A DNA stretch of 64,000 bases from Methylotenera_A sp046598525 (lineage in GTDB: Bacteria > Pseudomonadota > Gammaproteobacteria > Burkholderiales > Methylophilaceae), in contig JBKJIJ010000008.1 in assembly GCA_046598525.1 (NCBI GenBank), forward strand, positions 1 to 64,000, read 5' to 3'. The notes under the pieces were generated by a model, which was not told the DNA's origin, did not search any database, and worked only from the letters and a program-made list of their open reading frames with translations. Both the position numbers and the translations under genes were made by a program. Positions 15,217 to 23,817 of this stretch are shown here, one piece after another. Position 1 is the stretch's first letter, and every line of letters starts with the position of its first letter.

Positions 15217-15975
15217 TTATCCCAGCGTAATACCAAATATTTTTTTAGCTGGCTTAACATCAACATTGTCTTTTGCCCGTTCAATTTTCAAATCTTTAAT
15301 ATTGGCAATCGCCGCATTTGGGTTGAGCTTTTTAGGGCACACTTCCACGCAATTCATAATGTTATGGCAGCGATACAAACGATACGGATCTTCTAAATTT
15401 TCTAAACGTTCTTCTATTGCCTGATCGCGCGAATCCATAATAAAGCGATTGGCTTGCATCAAGCCCGCTGGGCCTACAAACTTATCCGGGTTCCACCAGA
15501 ACGATGGGCACGATGTGGTGCATGCGCCACATAAAATACATTCATACATGCCATCTAATTTGGCGCGGTCGGCTGGGCTTTGCAAGCGTTCGGTTTCTGG
15601 CAAGGGGTCATCATTAATCAGGTATGGCTTTACCGAATTGTAATGCTCAAAAAATTGCGTCATATCCACAACCAAATCGCGTATTACTGGCAAGCCTGGC
15701 ATAGGGCGCAGCACCACTGGTTGATCTAAATCACTCAGTTTGGTAATGCAAGCTAAGCCGTTTTTGCCGTTGATATTCATACTGTCGCTGCCACAAACGC
15801 CTTCGCGGCACGATTTACGCAAACTCAAGGTATCGTCATGCTCCTTGATGCGAATCAGCGCATCAAGCAACATTTGATCTTCATCTTCCAGCACGATATC
15901 GTAATCCTGCATGTAGGGCTTTTTATCGACATCTGGATTGTAGCGATATACCGAAAATTTCATTTGTTTAGCCAT
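15217..15975 (-). CDS. sdhB: Succinate dehydrogenase iron-sulfur subunit
   Basis: The electron-transfer subunit that carries the 2Fe-2S, 4Fe-4S and 3Fe-4S clusters between SdhA flavin and quinone. The 252-residue protein shows the 2Fe-2S ligands (CREGVCGSD with a later LACI), then CILCGACTTSCPS for the 4Fe-4S cluster, and CHNIMNCVEVCPKKLNP for the remaining ligands. It lies nine bases from sdhA and 18 from sdhE within one operon. Confidence 0.97.
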   Translation of the reverse strand: MAKQMKFSVYRYNPDVDKKPYMQDYDIVLEDEDQMLLDALIRIKEHDDTLSLRKSCREGVCGSDSMNINGKNGLACITKLSDLDQPVVLRPMPGLPVIRDLVVDMTQFFEHYNSVKPYLINDDPLPETERLQSPADRAKLDGMYECILCGACTTSCPSFWWNPDKFVGPAGLMQANRFIMDSRDQAIEERLENLEDPYRLYRCHNIMNCVEVCPKKLNPNAAIANIKDLKIERAKDNVDVKPAKKIFGITLG

Positions 15976-15984
15976 GATTCAACC

Positions 15985-17742
15985 TTAATATACGCGTGCT
16001 TTGGGCGCAAAAGATTCCACTGTTTGTGGTTTTAAGCGCACTGGTTTGTACGTTAACTGCTTATCTTGCTTATAAAATAGTGAGTGCTTCAGCCAATTTT
16101 CATCATCGCGCGCGGCAAAATCTTCTCGCGCATGTGCGCCGCGGCTCTCTGTGCGATTATTGGCTGCATGCATGGTCGCCAATGCCACTTCGATTAAATT
16201 ATCCAACTCAAGTGCCTCAACCCTTGCGGTATTGAACACTTGGCTTTTATCTTTAATGGTCAGGTTAGGGATGCGTTTTGCAACCGCATCGATTTCGCGC
16301 ACTCCTTCTGCCAACAAATCAGGAAAACGGAAAACGCCGCAGTGCGTTTGCATGGTTTTGCGCATGGCGTCACCCACTTCGGTCACATTTTCGCCCTGTG
16401 TATTTTCTAAGCGATTAACGCGCTCTAAAGTCTTGTCAGCTGCATCCGCAGGCAAGGCTTTATGCGTATTGTTTTCTTTGATTGCGGTGGTCATATGGTC
16501 ACCAGCGGCTTTACCAAACACCACTAAATCCAGTAAAGAATTTGAGCCCAAACGATTGGCACCATGCACAGAAACGCACGCACATTCGCCTACCGCATAA
16601 AGCCCATTAACGACTTTTTCACCTTCCAAAACCACCTGACCATCCAAATTGGTCGGGATGCCGCCCATCATGTAATGACAAGTCGGCACAATTGGAATCG
16701 GGTCTTTAATTGGGTCTACATTGGCAAAAGTTTTGGCGATTTCGCGTATACCCGGCAGGCTTTTATTAATGCGTTCTTCACCCAAATGGTCTAGCTTCAA
16801 ATATACCGCATCTTTATTTTTACCAACGCCGCGGCCTTCTTTAATTTCTGTCGAAATCGCGCGCGAAATCACATCGCGGCTGGCTAAATCTTTGGCATGC
16901 GGCGCGTAGCGCTCCATAAAACGCTCGCCTTCAGAGTTCACCAAATAGCCGCCTTCGCCACGTACGCCTTCTGTAATTAAAACGCCAGCATGCAATACCC
17001 CAGTTGGGTGAAATTGCCAAAATTCCATATCTTGCAAAGGCAAGCCAGCGCGCGCCGCCATGCCTAAACCATCACCCGTATTAATAAACGCATTGGTGCT
17101 GGCTTGAAATATGCGGCCTGCGCCACCTGTAGCTAATAGAGTCGTCTTGGCCTGCATAATATGAATCTGGCCGGTTTCAATTTCCAACGCAATCACACCC
17201 AGCACATCGCCTTCGCTATCGCGAATTAAATCCAGCGCAAACCACTCTACAAAAAACTGCGTATTCGCGCGAATATTGCGCTGATATAAAGTATGCAACA
17301 TGGCGTGGCCTGTACGGTCTGCCACGGCGCAGGTGCGCGATATAGGATTCTCGCCAAAATTTTGTGTCATGCCGCCAAATGGGCGTTGGTAAATTTTGCC
17401 AGATTCTAAACGATCAAATGGCATGCCAAAATGCTCAAGCTCAATAATGGCTTTGGCGGCGTTTTTGCACATAAACTCAATCGCATCTTGGTCACCCAAA
17501 TAGTCCGAACCCTTGATGGTGTCATACATATGCCATAACCATTTATCTTCTGCCACATTACCCAGCGCCGCCGCAATGCCGCCCTGCGCCGCAACTGTGT
17601 GCGAACGGGTTGGGAACACTTTAGATAGCACTGCCACCTTAACGCCAGATTCAGCTAGCTGCAATGCAGCACGCAAACCTGCACCGCCGCCGCCAACAAT
17701 CACGGCATCAAATTGATGTTTTTGAAGATTAGATGATGCCAT
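15985..17742 (-). CDS. sdhA: Succinate dehydrogenase flavoprotein subunit
   Basis: Oxidises succinate to fumarate with covalently bound FAD. The 585-residue protein has the N-terminal Rossmann motif VGGGGAGLRAAL, the flavin-histidine segment RSHTVAAQGG near residue 47, and the active-site region FHPTGVLHAG followed by TEGVRGEGG. Further conserved parts are CACVSVHGANRLGSNSL and the C-terminal Arg/His cluster. Length is typical. In this locus it would oxidise succinate released by the methylcitrate cycle as well as any TCA succinate. Confidence 0.98.
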   Translation of the reverse strand: MASSNLQKHQFDAVIVGGGGAGLRAALQLAESGVKVAVLSKVFPTRSHTVAAQGGIAAALGNVAEDKWLWHMYDTIKGSDYLGDQDAIEFMCKNAAKAIIELEHFGMPFDRLESGKIYQRPFGGMTQNFGENPISRTCAVADRTGHAMLHTLYQRNIRANTQFFVEWFALDLIRDSEGDVLGVIALEIETGQIHIMQAKTTLLATGGAGRIFQASTNAFINTGDGLGMAARAGLPLQDMEFWQFHPTGVLHAGVLITEGVRGEGGYLVNSEGERFMERYAPHAKDLASRDVISRAISTEIKEGRGVGKNKDAVYLKLDHLGEERINKSLPGIREIAKTFANVDPIKDPIPIVPTCHYMMGGIPTNLDGQVVLEGEKVVNGLYAVGECACVSVHGANRLGSNSLLDLVVFGKAAGDHMTTAIKENNTHKALPADAADKTLERVNRLENTQGENVTEVGDAMRKTMQTHCGVFRFPDLLAEGVREIDAVAKRIPNLTIKDKSQVFNTARVEALELDNLIEVALATMHAANNRTESRGAHAREDFAARDDENWLKHSLFYKQDKQLTYKPVRLKPQTVESFAPKARVY

Positions 17743-17745
17743 TCT

Positions 17746-18114
17746 TTAAATATTCCACAATATAAACATTAACCAAAATAGGTAACCTACTAGCACAATA
17801 TCTACCGCCAATTGCATATAAGCGCGTAGCACTTTATTAAACACATAATCTTTAAGCACATCTGCTACGCCCAGCCAAGCATGCATAAACAAGCTCATAA
17901 AAAATAATAAAGTGGCTAACCTAAACCATACGGGTGATACAAATTCAAGCCAAGCGGCGTAATTTTGTTGCCAAGTTGCATGCCCAAACGGCTGAACAAT
18001 TAATAACAAAACCACTAGCAATACAATATAAACAGCCATCACTACAGCGGTTAAGCGCTGCGATAACCACAAACGCATGCCGGGATATTGGTGGGTTAAA
18101 AGTTGTATCAACAT
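17746..18114 (-). CDS. sdhD: Succinate dehydrogenase membrane anchor subunit
   Basis: A 122-residue hydrophobic anchor with three membrane helices that, with SdhC, binds heme b and ubiquinone. The N terminus RLWLSQRLTAVVMAVY and the HAWLGVADVLKDYV segment match SdhD of betaproteobacteria. It is separated by six bases from sdhC and three from sdhA. Confidence 0.92.
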   Translation of the reverse strand: MLIQLLTHQYPGMRLWLSQRLTAVVMAVYIVLLVVLLLIVQPFGHATWQQNYAAWLEFVSPVWFRLATLLFFMSLFMHAWLGVADVLKDYVFNKVLRAYMQLAVDIVLVGYLFWLMFILWNI

Positions 18115-18120
18115 ACTGAA

Positions 18121-18507
18121 TTACCAAATCGCCATTGCAAAAATAAGCACAGACAAACCAACTAAGCACAACACCACACGGCTAGACAAGCGCGCATTTT
18201 TAAGCGAAGTCATCCAGTGAATGTCTTGCAACAAATGGCGTATACCGGCATAAAAGTGGTGAAAAAATGCCCATGAAAGCCCAATTAGTATCAACTTTAC
18301 GTACCAAGTATTCAGCCTTAATGTCAGCAAATAGTAGCTGAACGGCGAATCGACACTAGCCTTAAAAGCCAATAAAATCAACGGCAAAGCCAAAAACAAA
18401 CCAACACCCGATGCTCTATGCAAAATAGAAACCACTGCGTTAATCGGCAGGCGGATGGTTAGTAAATTCAGATTTTTAGGCCTGTTTTTTAATGGCTTTT
18501 TTTGCAT
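18121..18507 (-). CDS. sdhC: Succinate dehydrogenase cytochrome b556 subunit
   Basis: A 128-residue, three-helix membrane subunit. The conserved SILHRASGVGLFLALP segment near residue 25 and the heme-ligand region FHHFYAGIRHLLQD near residue 85 are visible. It follows maeB by three bases, so sdh expression is probably driven from the promoter upstream of maeB. Confidence 0.94.
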   Translation of the reverse strand: MQKKPLKNRPKNLNLLTIRLPINAVVSILHRASGVGLFLALPLILLAFKASVDSPFSYYLLTLRLNTWYVKLILIGLSWAFFHHFYAGIRHLLQDIHWMTSLKNARLSSRVVLCLVGLSVLIFAMAIW

Positions 18508-18510
18508 GTA

Positions 18511-19707
18511 TTATTCTTTTGCCGCTTTTGCTACTGCGCCCGAAACCCGCTCTAACAAGCGCGCATCAAACGGTTTGGGGATAATGTATTCTTTGCCAAA
18601 TTTAAGCTCAGTCAAGTTATACGCTTTCAAAATCTCCGCTGGCACTGGCTCGCGCGCCAATTCGCTTAATGCTTTTGCTGCGGCGATTTTCATATTTTCA
18701 GTAATTTTGGTGGCTTTTGCATCTAATGCACCACGGAATAAATAAGGAAAACACAAAGCGTTATTTACCTGATTCGGAAAATCGCTGCGGCCTGTTGCCA
18801 TTAAAATATCGTCACGCACGGCATGCGCAATGCTTGGCAGAATTTCTGGGTCTGGATTAGCCAATGCAAAAATAATTGGATTTTTTGCCATACCTCTAAT
18901 CAGCTCAGCATCTAATGCATTTTTGGCAGAAACACCAATAAATACGTCCGCTTGCGGCATCACATCGGCTAATGTTGAGGCGTTTGTAGGTGCTACAGCC
19001 AAATCACGATTGTTGTCATGTAAATCGGCACGATTGGTATCCAGTACACCGCTTCTATCCACCATCGTAATATTAGTCGCGCCCATTAATTTAAGCAGTT
19101 TTGCACAAGAACAACCCGCTGCACCTGCGCCTAAAAATACAATTTTTGCGGTTAGCAAAGTTTTGCCTTGCAGCTCAAGTGCATTTAACAAAGCTGCCGC
19201 CACAATCACCGCAGTGCCGTGCTGGTCATCATGAAAAACAGGAATATCTAAACGGCGTTTCAGCTCATTTTCAATATAAAAACAGTGTGGCGCGGCAATA
19301 TCTTCTAAATTAATGCCGCCAAAAGTGGGGGAAATATTCACCACCGTTTGAATAAATTCATCTGGCGTGGCGGCATTGATTTCAATATCAAACACATCAA
19401 TACCCGCGAAACGCTTAAACAATACCGCTTTGCCCTCCATTACTGGCTTGCTGGCCAGCGCACCCATATTGCCCAAGCCCAATACCGCCGTTCCATCGGT
19501 AATCACCGCAATCAAGTTACCTTTATTGGTGTATTTATAAGCGTTAGCAGGATCAGCATGAATTTCACGCACCGGCTCTGCAACGCCAGGCGTGTAAGCA
19601 AGCGACAAATCATCTTGCGTGGCGCAAGGTTTGGATGAATCGACACTCAACTTCCCAGGTTTTGGAAATTGGTGATAATCCAGCGCACGTTTTTTTAAGT
19701 CATCCAT
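18511..19707 (-). CDS. maeB: Malic enzyme, short form (malate to pyruvate)
   Basis: Oxidatively decarboxylates malate to pyruvate and CO2. The product of about 398 residues contains the catalytic region SLAYTPGVAEP, GGINLEDIAAP and FHDDQHGTAV, plus the nucleotide-binding FLGAGAAGCSCAKLL. It lacks the phosphotransacetylase-like C-terminal domain of the roughly 750-residue MaeB enzymes, so it is the compact type; cofactor preference cannot be read. The start is placed at MDDLKKRALDYHQ; the open frame extends 13 codons upstream. It heads the sdh operon, closing a succinate-fumarate-malate-pyruvate route. Confidence 0.93.
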   Translation of the reverse strand: MDDLKKRALDYHQFPKPGKLSVDSSKPCATQDDLSLAYTPGVAEPVREIHADPANAYKYTNKGNLIAVITDGTAVLGLGNMGALASKPVMEGKAVLFKRFAGIDVFDIEINAATPDEFIQTVVNISPTFGGINLEDIAAPHCFYIENELKRRLDIPVFHDDQHGTAVIVAAALLNALELQGKTLLTAKIVFLGAGAAGCSCAKLLKLMGATNITMVDRSGVLDTNRADLHDNNRDLAVAPTNASTLADVMPQADVFIGVSAKNALDAELIRGMAKNPIIFALANPDPEILPSIAHAVRDDILMATGRSDFPNQVNNALCFPYLFRGALDAKATKITENMKIAAAKALSELAREPVPAEILKAYNLTELKFGKEYIIPKPFDARLLERVSGAVAKAAKE

Positions 19708-19784
19708 TTTTAACCCCAACAAAGTTTTAGTGCTTAGTTTTAGCATTTAGCGCCCGCTTCGGGGGTCTTAAAAAAGCTATATAT

Positions 19785-19891
19785 TTAGTATTTTTCAAAA
19801 CTTGTTCCAGCTAGGCGGATGAGCGCAGACAGTACGATTAGTACGGCAAGCGAAATCCAACAACGCTGGGGCATGTTTTCAAAAATACTCA
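19785..19891 (+). repeat. Dispersed structured repeat, family A, copy 5 (divergent)
   Basis: A 107-bp element with outer arms TTAGTATTTTTCAAAAC and GTTTTCAAAAATACTCA, and core AGTACGATTAGTACG. Flanking GGCGGATGAGCG and CAACAACGCTGG correspond to the GGCGCGAT and GCAACGCAG pieces of the other copies. The right arm includes the TGA stop codon of the GntR gene. It is less similar to copies 1-4, and membership in the family is judged on architecture and short conserved pieces. Confidence 0.65.
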
Positions 19892-20629
19892 CTCTAGTTC
19901 GGACATGTAGTGATGATCATCTGTGAGACACAATCCCAATCGCCATTCCATCGGCTTATCACCATAGGTATACGATACACGCTCAATACTCAGCAACGGC
20001 GCACCAACCTGCAAATTCAAGGCTTCAGCCACCTCTGCATTAGCCGCTACTGCCGTCAAACGCTCTTCGGCGCGAATCATGCGCACGCCGTATTCTGTTT
20101 CATACATGCTATACATTGAGCCTTGATTTTCTTCTACGCGCGTACCGTTTAGGCCCTTAAAAGGCGCTGCCGGAATCACAATATGGTCGTAAATTAGTGG
20201 CCTGCCAGAAAAAGTCAGCAGGCGTTTGACTTCAATCAACGCCGCACCTGCCTTTATTTCAAGGATACTCGACATGCGGTTATCGGCCTTGGTTTTAGTA
20301 CAATTTAACAATTCGTTTTGTAGCACTTCTTTTTGGCCATTGGCGGCCGTTAAACGCAAAAAGCGCAATTTAATGCCCTCTTCATTGTGCGTGGCTACAA
20401 ACGTGCCCTTGCCTTGACGGCGAATTAGAATATTTTCACCTGCCAAGCTATCAATGGCTTTGCGTACAGTGCCTTGCGATACTTTATAACGCGACGCAAG
20501 ATCGATTTCACTAGGAATCATTTCGCCAGGACGCCATTCGCCACCAATTAAACTTTGCGTAAGCAATACTTTAATTTGGTCATATAACGGTTTATAACTG
20601 GGTGAGTTGTAGGCTTTATCGATCATCAT
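19889..20629 (-). CDS. GntR-family transcriptional regulator with UTRA domain
   Basis: A 246-residue regulator. An N-terminal winged helix (PLYDQIKVLLTQ, then PGEMIPSEIDLASRYKVSQG near residue 38) is followed by a C-terminal UTRA ligand-binding domain of the HutC subfamily (LSIERVSYTYGDKPMEWR near residue 215). It is transcribed away from the citE-mch-citE-prpBCD genes across a 179-base gap with a strong palindrome. It also lies upstream of maeB-sdh, so it is the obvious candidate regulator of the whole island. The ligand might be methylcitrate or a related acid; this is inference. Confidence 0.9.
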   Translation of the reverse strand: MMIDKAYNSPSYKPLYDQIKVLLTQSLIGGEWRPGEMIPSEIDLASRYKVSQGTVRKAIDSLAGENILIRRQGKGTFVATHNEEGIKLRFLRLTAANGQKEVLQNELLNCTKTKADNRMSSILEIKAGAALIEVKRLLTFSGRPLIYDHIVIPAAPFKGLNGTRVEENQGSMYSMYETEYGVRMIRAEERLTAVAANAEVAEALNLQVGAPLLSIERVSYTYGDKPMEWRLGLCLTDDHHYMSELE

Positions 20630-20691
20630 AAGCTCACAGTAATGAAGTTGATGTGATTAAAACATACCATTAAAAAATAGTCTAGTGTTTT

Positions 20692-20716
20692 ATATCTTAT
20701 ATAAGACATAAGATAT
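20692..20716. promoter_or_regulatory. Overlapping palindromes, probable GntR operator
   Basis: Two symmetric arrangements overlap. One is the perfect 12-mer TCTTATATAAGA at 20695-20706. The other is the 9-base arms ATATCTTAT and ATAAGATAT at the two ends of this interval. The site ends three bases before a -35 hexamer for the plus-strand genes and lies between the divergent regulator and its putative targets. I see no second copy in the window. Confidence 0.7.
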
Positions 20717-20719
20717 TTG

Positions 20720-20749
20720 TTGACATGTAAACAAATGCGTCTATATAAT
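20720..20749 (+). promoter_or_regulatory. Sigma-70 promoter for the citE/mch/prp genes
   Basis: A consensus TTGACA at 20720-20725 and TATAAT at 20744-20749 are separated by 18 bases, 59 bases upstream of the first start codon. The adjacent upstream palindrome would place a bound regulator against the -35 box. Confidence 0.8.
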
Positions 20750-20808
20750 CAATTTAATTCTTATCCATCTGCAACAAATTGTGATGGAATTGACCTATAG
20801 GACTTAAT

Positions 20809-21690
20809 ATGGAAATAGGCTTTCGCCCCCGCCGCTCGATGCTTTATGTGCCTGGTTGCAATCTGCATTATTTAGACCGCGCACGCACATTGCAAGCCGA
20901 TTCAGTCATTTTGGATTTGGGCGACCCTATATTGGTCGACTGTAAAATCCAATCGCGTGAGAATATTGTAGCTGCCGTCAAACAAGGCGGTTACGGCTCT
21001 CGTGAAGTGGTGGTACGTGTGAATAATCTTGATTCTATTTGGGGTCATGACGACATTAAAGCGGTGGCCAATATTGGTGCAGACGCGATTCTTTTCCCTA
21101 ATATTGAATCGGCAGACGACGTGCACACCGCCTTGAAATGGCTAGATGAAGCAGGTGGCAGCCATATGCCTATTATGGTGATGATAGAAAGCCCGATTGC
21201 GGTATTAAATTCCAAAGAAATCGCCGCAGCAAGCGACCGCATTGCGTGTATGGTAATGGCGACATCGGATTTGATTTCACAATTGCATGCCCGCGTAACG
21301 CATGAGCGCAGCGCTATATTAACCTCACTTTCATTGGTCATTTTAGCTGCTCGCGCCTATGGCCGCTGCGTGGTGGATGGCATTTCCAGTGATTTTAAAA
21401 ATATGCATTCGTTTGAGTATGCCTGTCGTTTAGGGCGTGATATGGGTTTTGATGGCAAATCATTGGTGCATCCTGCGCAAATTGCTTACAGCAATGATGC
21501 TTACACACCTAAAGCCACTGAAATAAGAAGCGCGCGCGCCATTATTCAAGCCTTAAAAGAGGCCAATGACTCTGGCCGAGGCACTGTAGTGGTGGATGAC
21601 AAACTGGTTGAGCATCATCATGTAAAAGCAGCCCAAAGACTCTTAAAACTGCATGACATGATTGCCGAACTAGAAGAAGAATTTATTTAA
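20809..21690 (+). CDS. CitE-like CoA-ester lyase with altered acidic motif
   Basis: A 293-residue member of the CitE/malyl-CoA lyase superfamily. The N terminus RRSMLYVPGCNLHYLDRA is the conserved CoA-site start, MIESPIAV holds the metal-binding glutamate near residue 127, and MATSDLISQ the aspartate near 155. The usual LDLEDA motif reads LDLGDP here, with glycine at residue 38 in place of glutamate. Known relatives cleave malyl-CoA, beta-methylmalyl-CoA or citramalyl-CoA. Immediate adjacency to a mesaconyl-CoA hydratase homologue favours a beta-methylmalyl-CoA-type substrate. First gene of a tight plus-strand operon. Confidence 0.88.
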   Translation: MEIGFRPRRSMLYVPGCNLHYLDRARTLQADSVILDLGDPILVDCKIQSRENIVAAVKQGGYGSREVVVRVNNLDSIWGHDDIKAVANIGADAILFPNIESADDVHTALKWLDEAGGSHMPIMVMIESPIAVLNSKEIAAASDRIACMVMATSDLISQLHARVTHERSAILTSLSLVILAARAYGRCVVDGISSDFKNMHSFEYACRLGRDMGFDGKSLVHPAQIAYSNDAYTPKATEIRSARAIIQALKEANDSGRGTVVVDDKLVEHHHVKAAQRLLKLHDMIAELEEEFI

Positions 21691-21703
21691 AAAGTGAATA
21701 AGC

Positions 21704-22768
21704 ATGATATCCACCAAAACGAATAATGGCCGATTTTTTGAAGACTTCGTGTTAAACGAGGTCATTCAACACGCCTCACCGCGCACCATTACAGCCGGCG
21801 ATTGCGCACTTTACCTTGGTTTATATGGATCGCGTAACCCGCTGCATTGCTCTGAGCCTTTTGCTCAAAGTTTGGGTTTTAAAACAACTCCTACAGATGA
21901 TTTATTGGCTTTTCATATTGCTTTTGGCAAAACCGTACCAGATATTTCGGTAAACGCAGTAGCCAATTTAGGCTATGCCGATGTGCGCTTTATTCAGCCC
22001 GTTTTTGTGGGTGACACGCTTTCTACATCCAGTCAAGTAATTGGTTTAAAACAAAACTCCAGTGGCAAAAATGGCGTGGTTTGGGTGCGTTCTACGGCTG
22101 TTAATCAGCGCAAAGAACCCGTATTAAGCTGGGTGCGCTGGGTGATGGTACATAAAAACAATCTTGATGCACCTGCGCCAGCAGCGGTTATACCTGAGTT
22201 GCCCAATTTTGTGGCGCCAGAAAATTTAAGTATGGCACCAAATGTCACAGCCAAAAACTTTGATAAAAGAATCACTGGCGGCCACTATTTTTGGCAAGAT
22301 TACCAAATAGGTGAGCGCATTAATCACGCAGCAGGCTTGACGATTAACGACAGTGATCACTCAATGGCAACGCACTTATATCAAAATAATGCGCGTTTGC
22401 ACTTTGATGATTTTATGATGCGAAATTCAAACTACGGCAAACGCTTGGTGTATGGCGGCGTGGCGATTTCGATGTGCCGCGCATTAAGTTTTGATGGCTT
22501 GGAAAATGCAATTTCTATACTGGCGATTAACGGTGGCACTCATGCAAATCCAGCTTTTGCGGGCGACACCATTTATTGCGCTACAGAAGTATTAGACGCA
22601 TGGCAATTGCCCAATAGCGACTTCGGCGCATTAAGACTGCGCATGGTTGGCATTAAAAATATGTCGCCAACTGATTTGGTAGAGATTAAAACAGATAAAG
22701 GTTACCACCCAAATGTGGTACTCGATTTAGATTACACCGTACTTATTCCGCGAAAAGGAAATCACTAA
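21704..22768 (+). CDS. Mesaconyl-CoA hydratase-like double-hotdog (MaoC) protein
   Basis: A 354-residue MaoC-type protein with two hotdog repeats. The N-terminal part GRFFEDFVLNEVIQHASPRT, then GDCALYLGLYGSRNPLH, resembles mesaconyl-CoA hydratase (Mch) of the ethylmalonyl-CoA pathway. The second repeat has DYQIGERINHAAGLTI and VYGGVAISMCRA. Mch interconverts mesaconyl-CoA and beta-methylmalyl-CoA. An itaconyl-CoA-hydratase role is the main alternative. It is flanked by two CitE-like lyase genes (13 and 1 bases away), so hydratase and lyase probably act in sequence and yield propionyl-CoA for PrpC. Confidence 0.85.
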   Translation: MISTKTNNGRFFEDFVLNEVIQHASPRTITAGDCALYLGLYGSRNPLHCSEPFAQSLGFKTTPTDDLLAFHIAFGKTVPDISVNAVANLGYADVRFIQPVFVGDTLSTSSQVIGLKQNSSGKNGVVWVRSTAVNQRKEPVLSWVRWVMVHKNNLDAPAPAAVIPELPNFVAPENLSMAPNVTAKNFDKRITGGHYFWQDYQIGERINHAAGLTINDSDHSMATHLYQNNARLHFDDFMMRNSNYGKRLVYGGVAISMCRALSFDGLENAISILAINGGTHANPAFAGDTIYCATEVLDAWQLPNSDFGALRLRMVGIKNMSPTDLVEIKTDKGYHPNVVLDLDYTVLIPRKGNH

Positions 22769-22769
22769 A

Positions 22770-23804
22770 ATGGCTGAGGTTTTAAACATGGCTAATGGTC
22801 AAAAAAAGGTACACCCAAACGACGCTTTATTTGGTGGCGAAAAACCATTTCCGCTTATTCCAGCGTGTGAGCATTTTGCAGGAAGCGAGAAATTAATCTT
22901 AAAAGCACTTAGCCTGCAAGATGCCAATAATCCAAACGCGCCGGGCCCAGTGTTTGATATCACCTGCGATTGTGAAGATGGCGCCGCCAGCGGCCAAGAG
23001 CGCGATCACGCTGAAATGATTGTGCGCGTTTTAAATAGTGAAGCCAACGTGCACAAAATGGCTGGCGCACGCATTCACGATTACACGCATCCCGCTTGGA
23101 AGCAAGATATCGATATTTTAGTGGGTGGCTGTGGCCGCGTACTGAGCTATATCACTATTCCAAAATGCACTAGCTTAAATCAAGCTTCTGAAATGATTGC
23201 CTATATTCAAAAAGCCGCTGCTTTTGCGGGTGTTGAAAGAGTCATTCCAGTACATATTCTAGTTGAAACGCATGGCGCTTTGAATCAAGTGCATGAAATC
23301 GCCAAATTGCCTTGGATTCAGGTGCTGGATTTCGGCTTGATGGATTTTGTCAGCGCGCATCACGGTGCGATTCCCGCCTCTGCCATGCGCAGCCCAGGCC
23401 AGTTTGAGCACCGCTTATTGGCGCGCGCCAAGACAGAAGTGGTTTCTGCCGCGCTGGCAAATGGCGTAGTACCCGCACACAACGTAACACTGGATTTAAA
23501 AAATGTAGAAACCACAAAAAACGACGCCAGCCGCGCCCGTAATGAGTTTGGTTTTATGCGCATGTGGAGTATTTATCCTACGCAAATTCAGGCTATTGTC
23601 GATGCCATGAAACCTAATTTTGATGAAGTGACTGACGCTGCCAATATTTTATTAGCCGCTCAAAACGGTGACTGGGGCCCTATTCAGTACGCAGGCGAAC
23701 TGCATGACAGAGCAACCTATCGTTACTTTTGGGAAGTTTTACAAAAAGCCAGATTAACAGGCGTGGCAATTTCAGACGAATCTATTCAAGCCTTTTTTAG
23801 TTAA
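22770..23804 (+). CDS. CitE-family aldolase / CoA-ester lyase, second copy in operon
   Basis: A 344-residue HpcH/HpaI-citrate lyase superfamily protein, distinct from the 293-residue neighbour. It has an intact acidic motif (CDCEDGAASGQERDH near residue 68), the glutamate in LVETHGAL near 168, and the aspartate region LDFGLMDFVSAHHG near 188. This subgroup is found beside sdh and GntR genes in betaproteobacteria, but its reaction is not settled. It starts one base after the hydratase stop and ends 13 bases before prpB. It may supply the lyase step if the first CitE homologue is not catalytic. Confidence 0.87.
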   Translation: MAEVLNMANGQKKVHPNDALFGGEKPFPLIPACEHFAGSEKLILKALSLQDANNPNAPGPVFDITCDCEDGAASGQERDHAEMIVRVLNSEANVHKMAGARIHDYTHPAWKQDIDILVGGCGRVLSYITIPKCTSLNQASEMIAYIQKAAAFAGVERVIPVHILVETHGALNQVHEIAKLPWIQVLDFGLMDFVSAHHGAIPASAMRSPGQFEHRLLARAKTEVVSAALANGVVPAHNVTLDLKNVETTKNDASRARNEFGFMRMWSIYPTQIQAIVDAMKPNFDEVTDAANILLAAQNGDWGPIQYAGELHDRATYRYFWEVLQKARLTGVAISDESIQAFFS

Positions 23805-23817
23805 AGCGACAAGCCTA

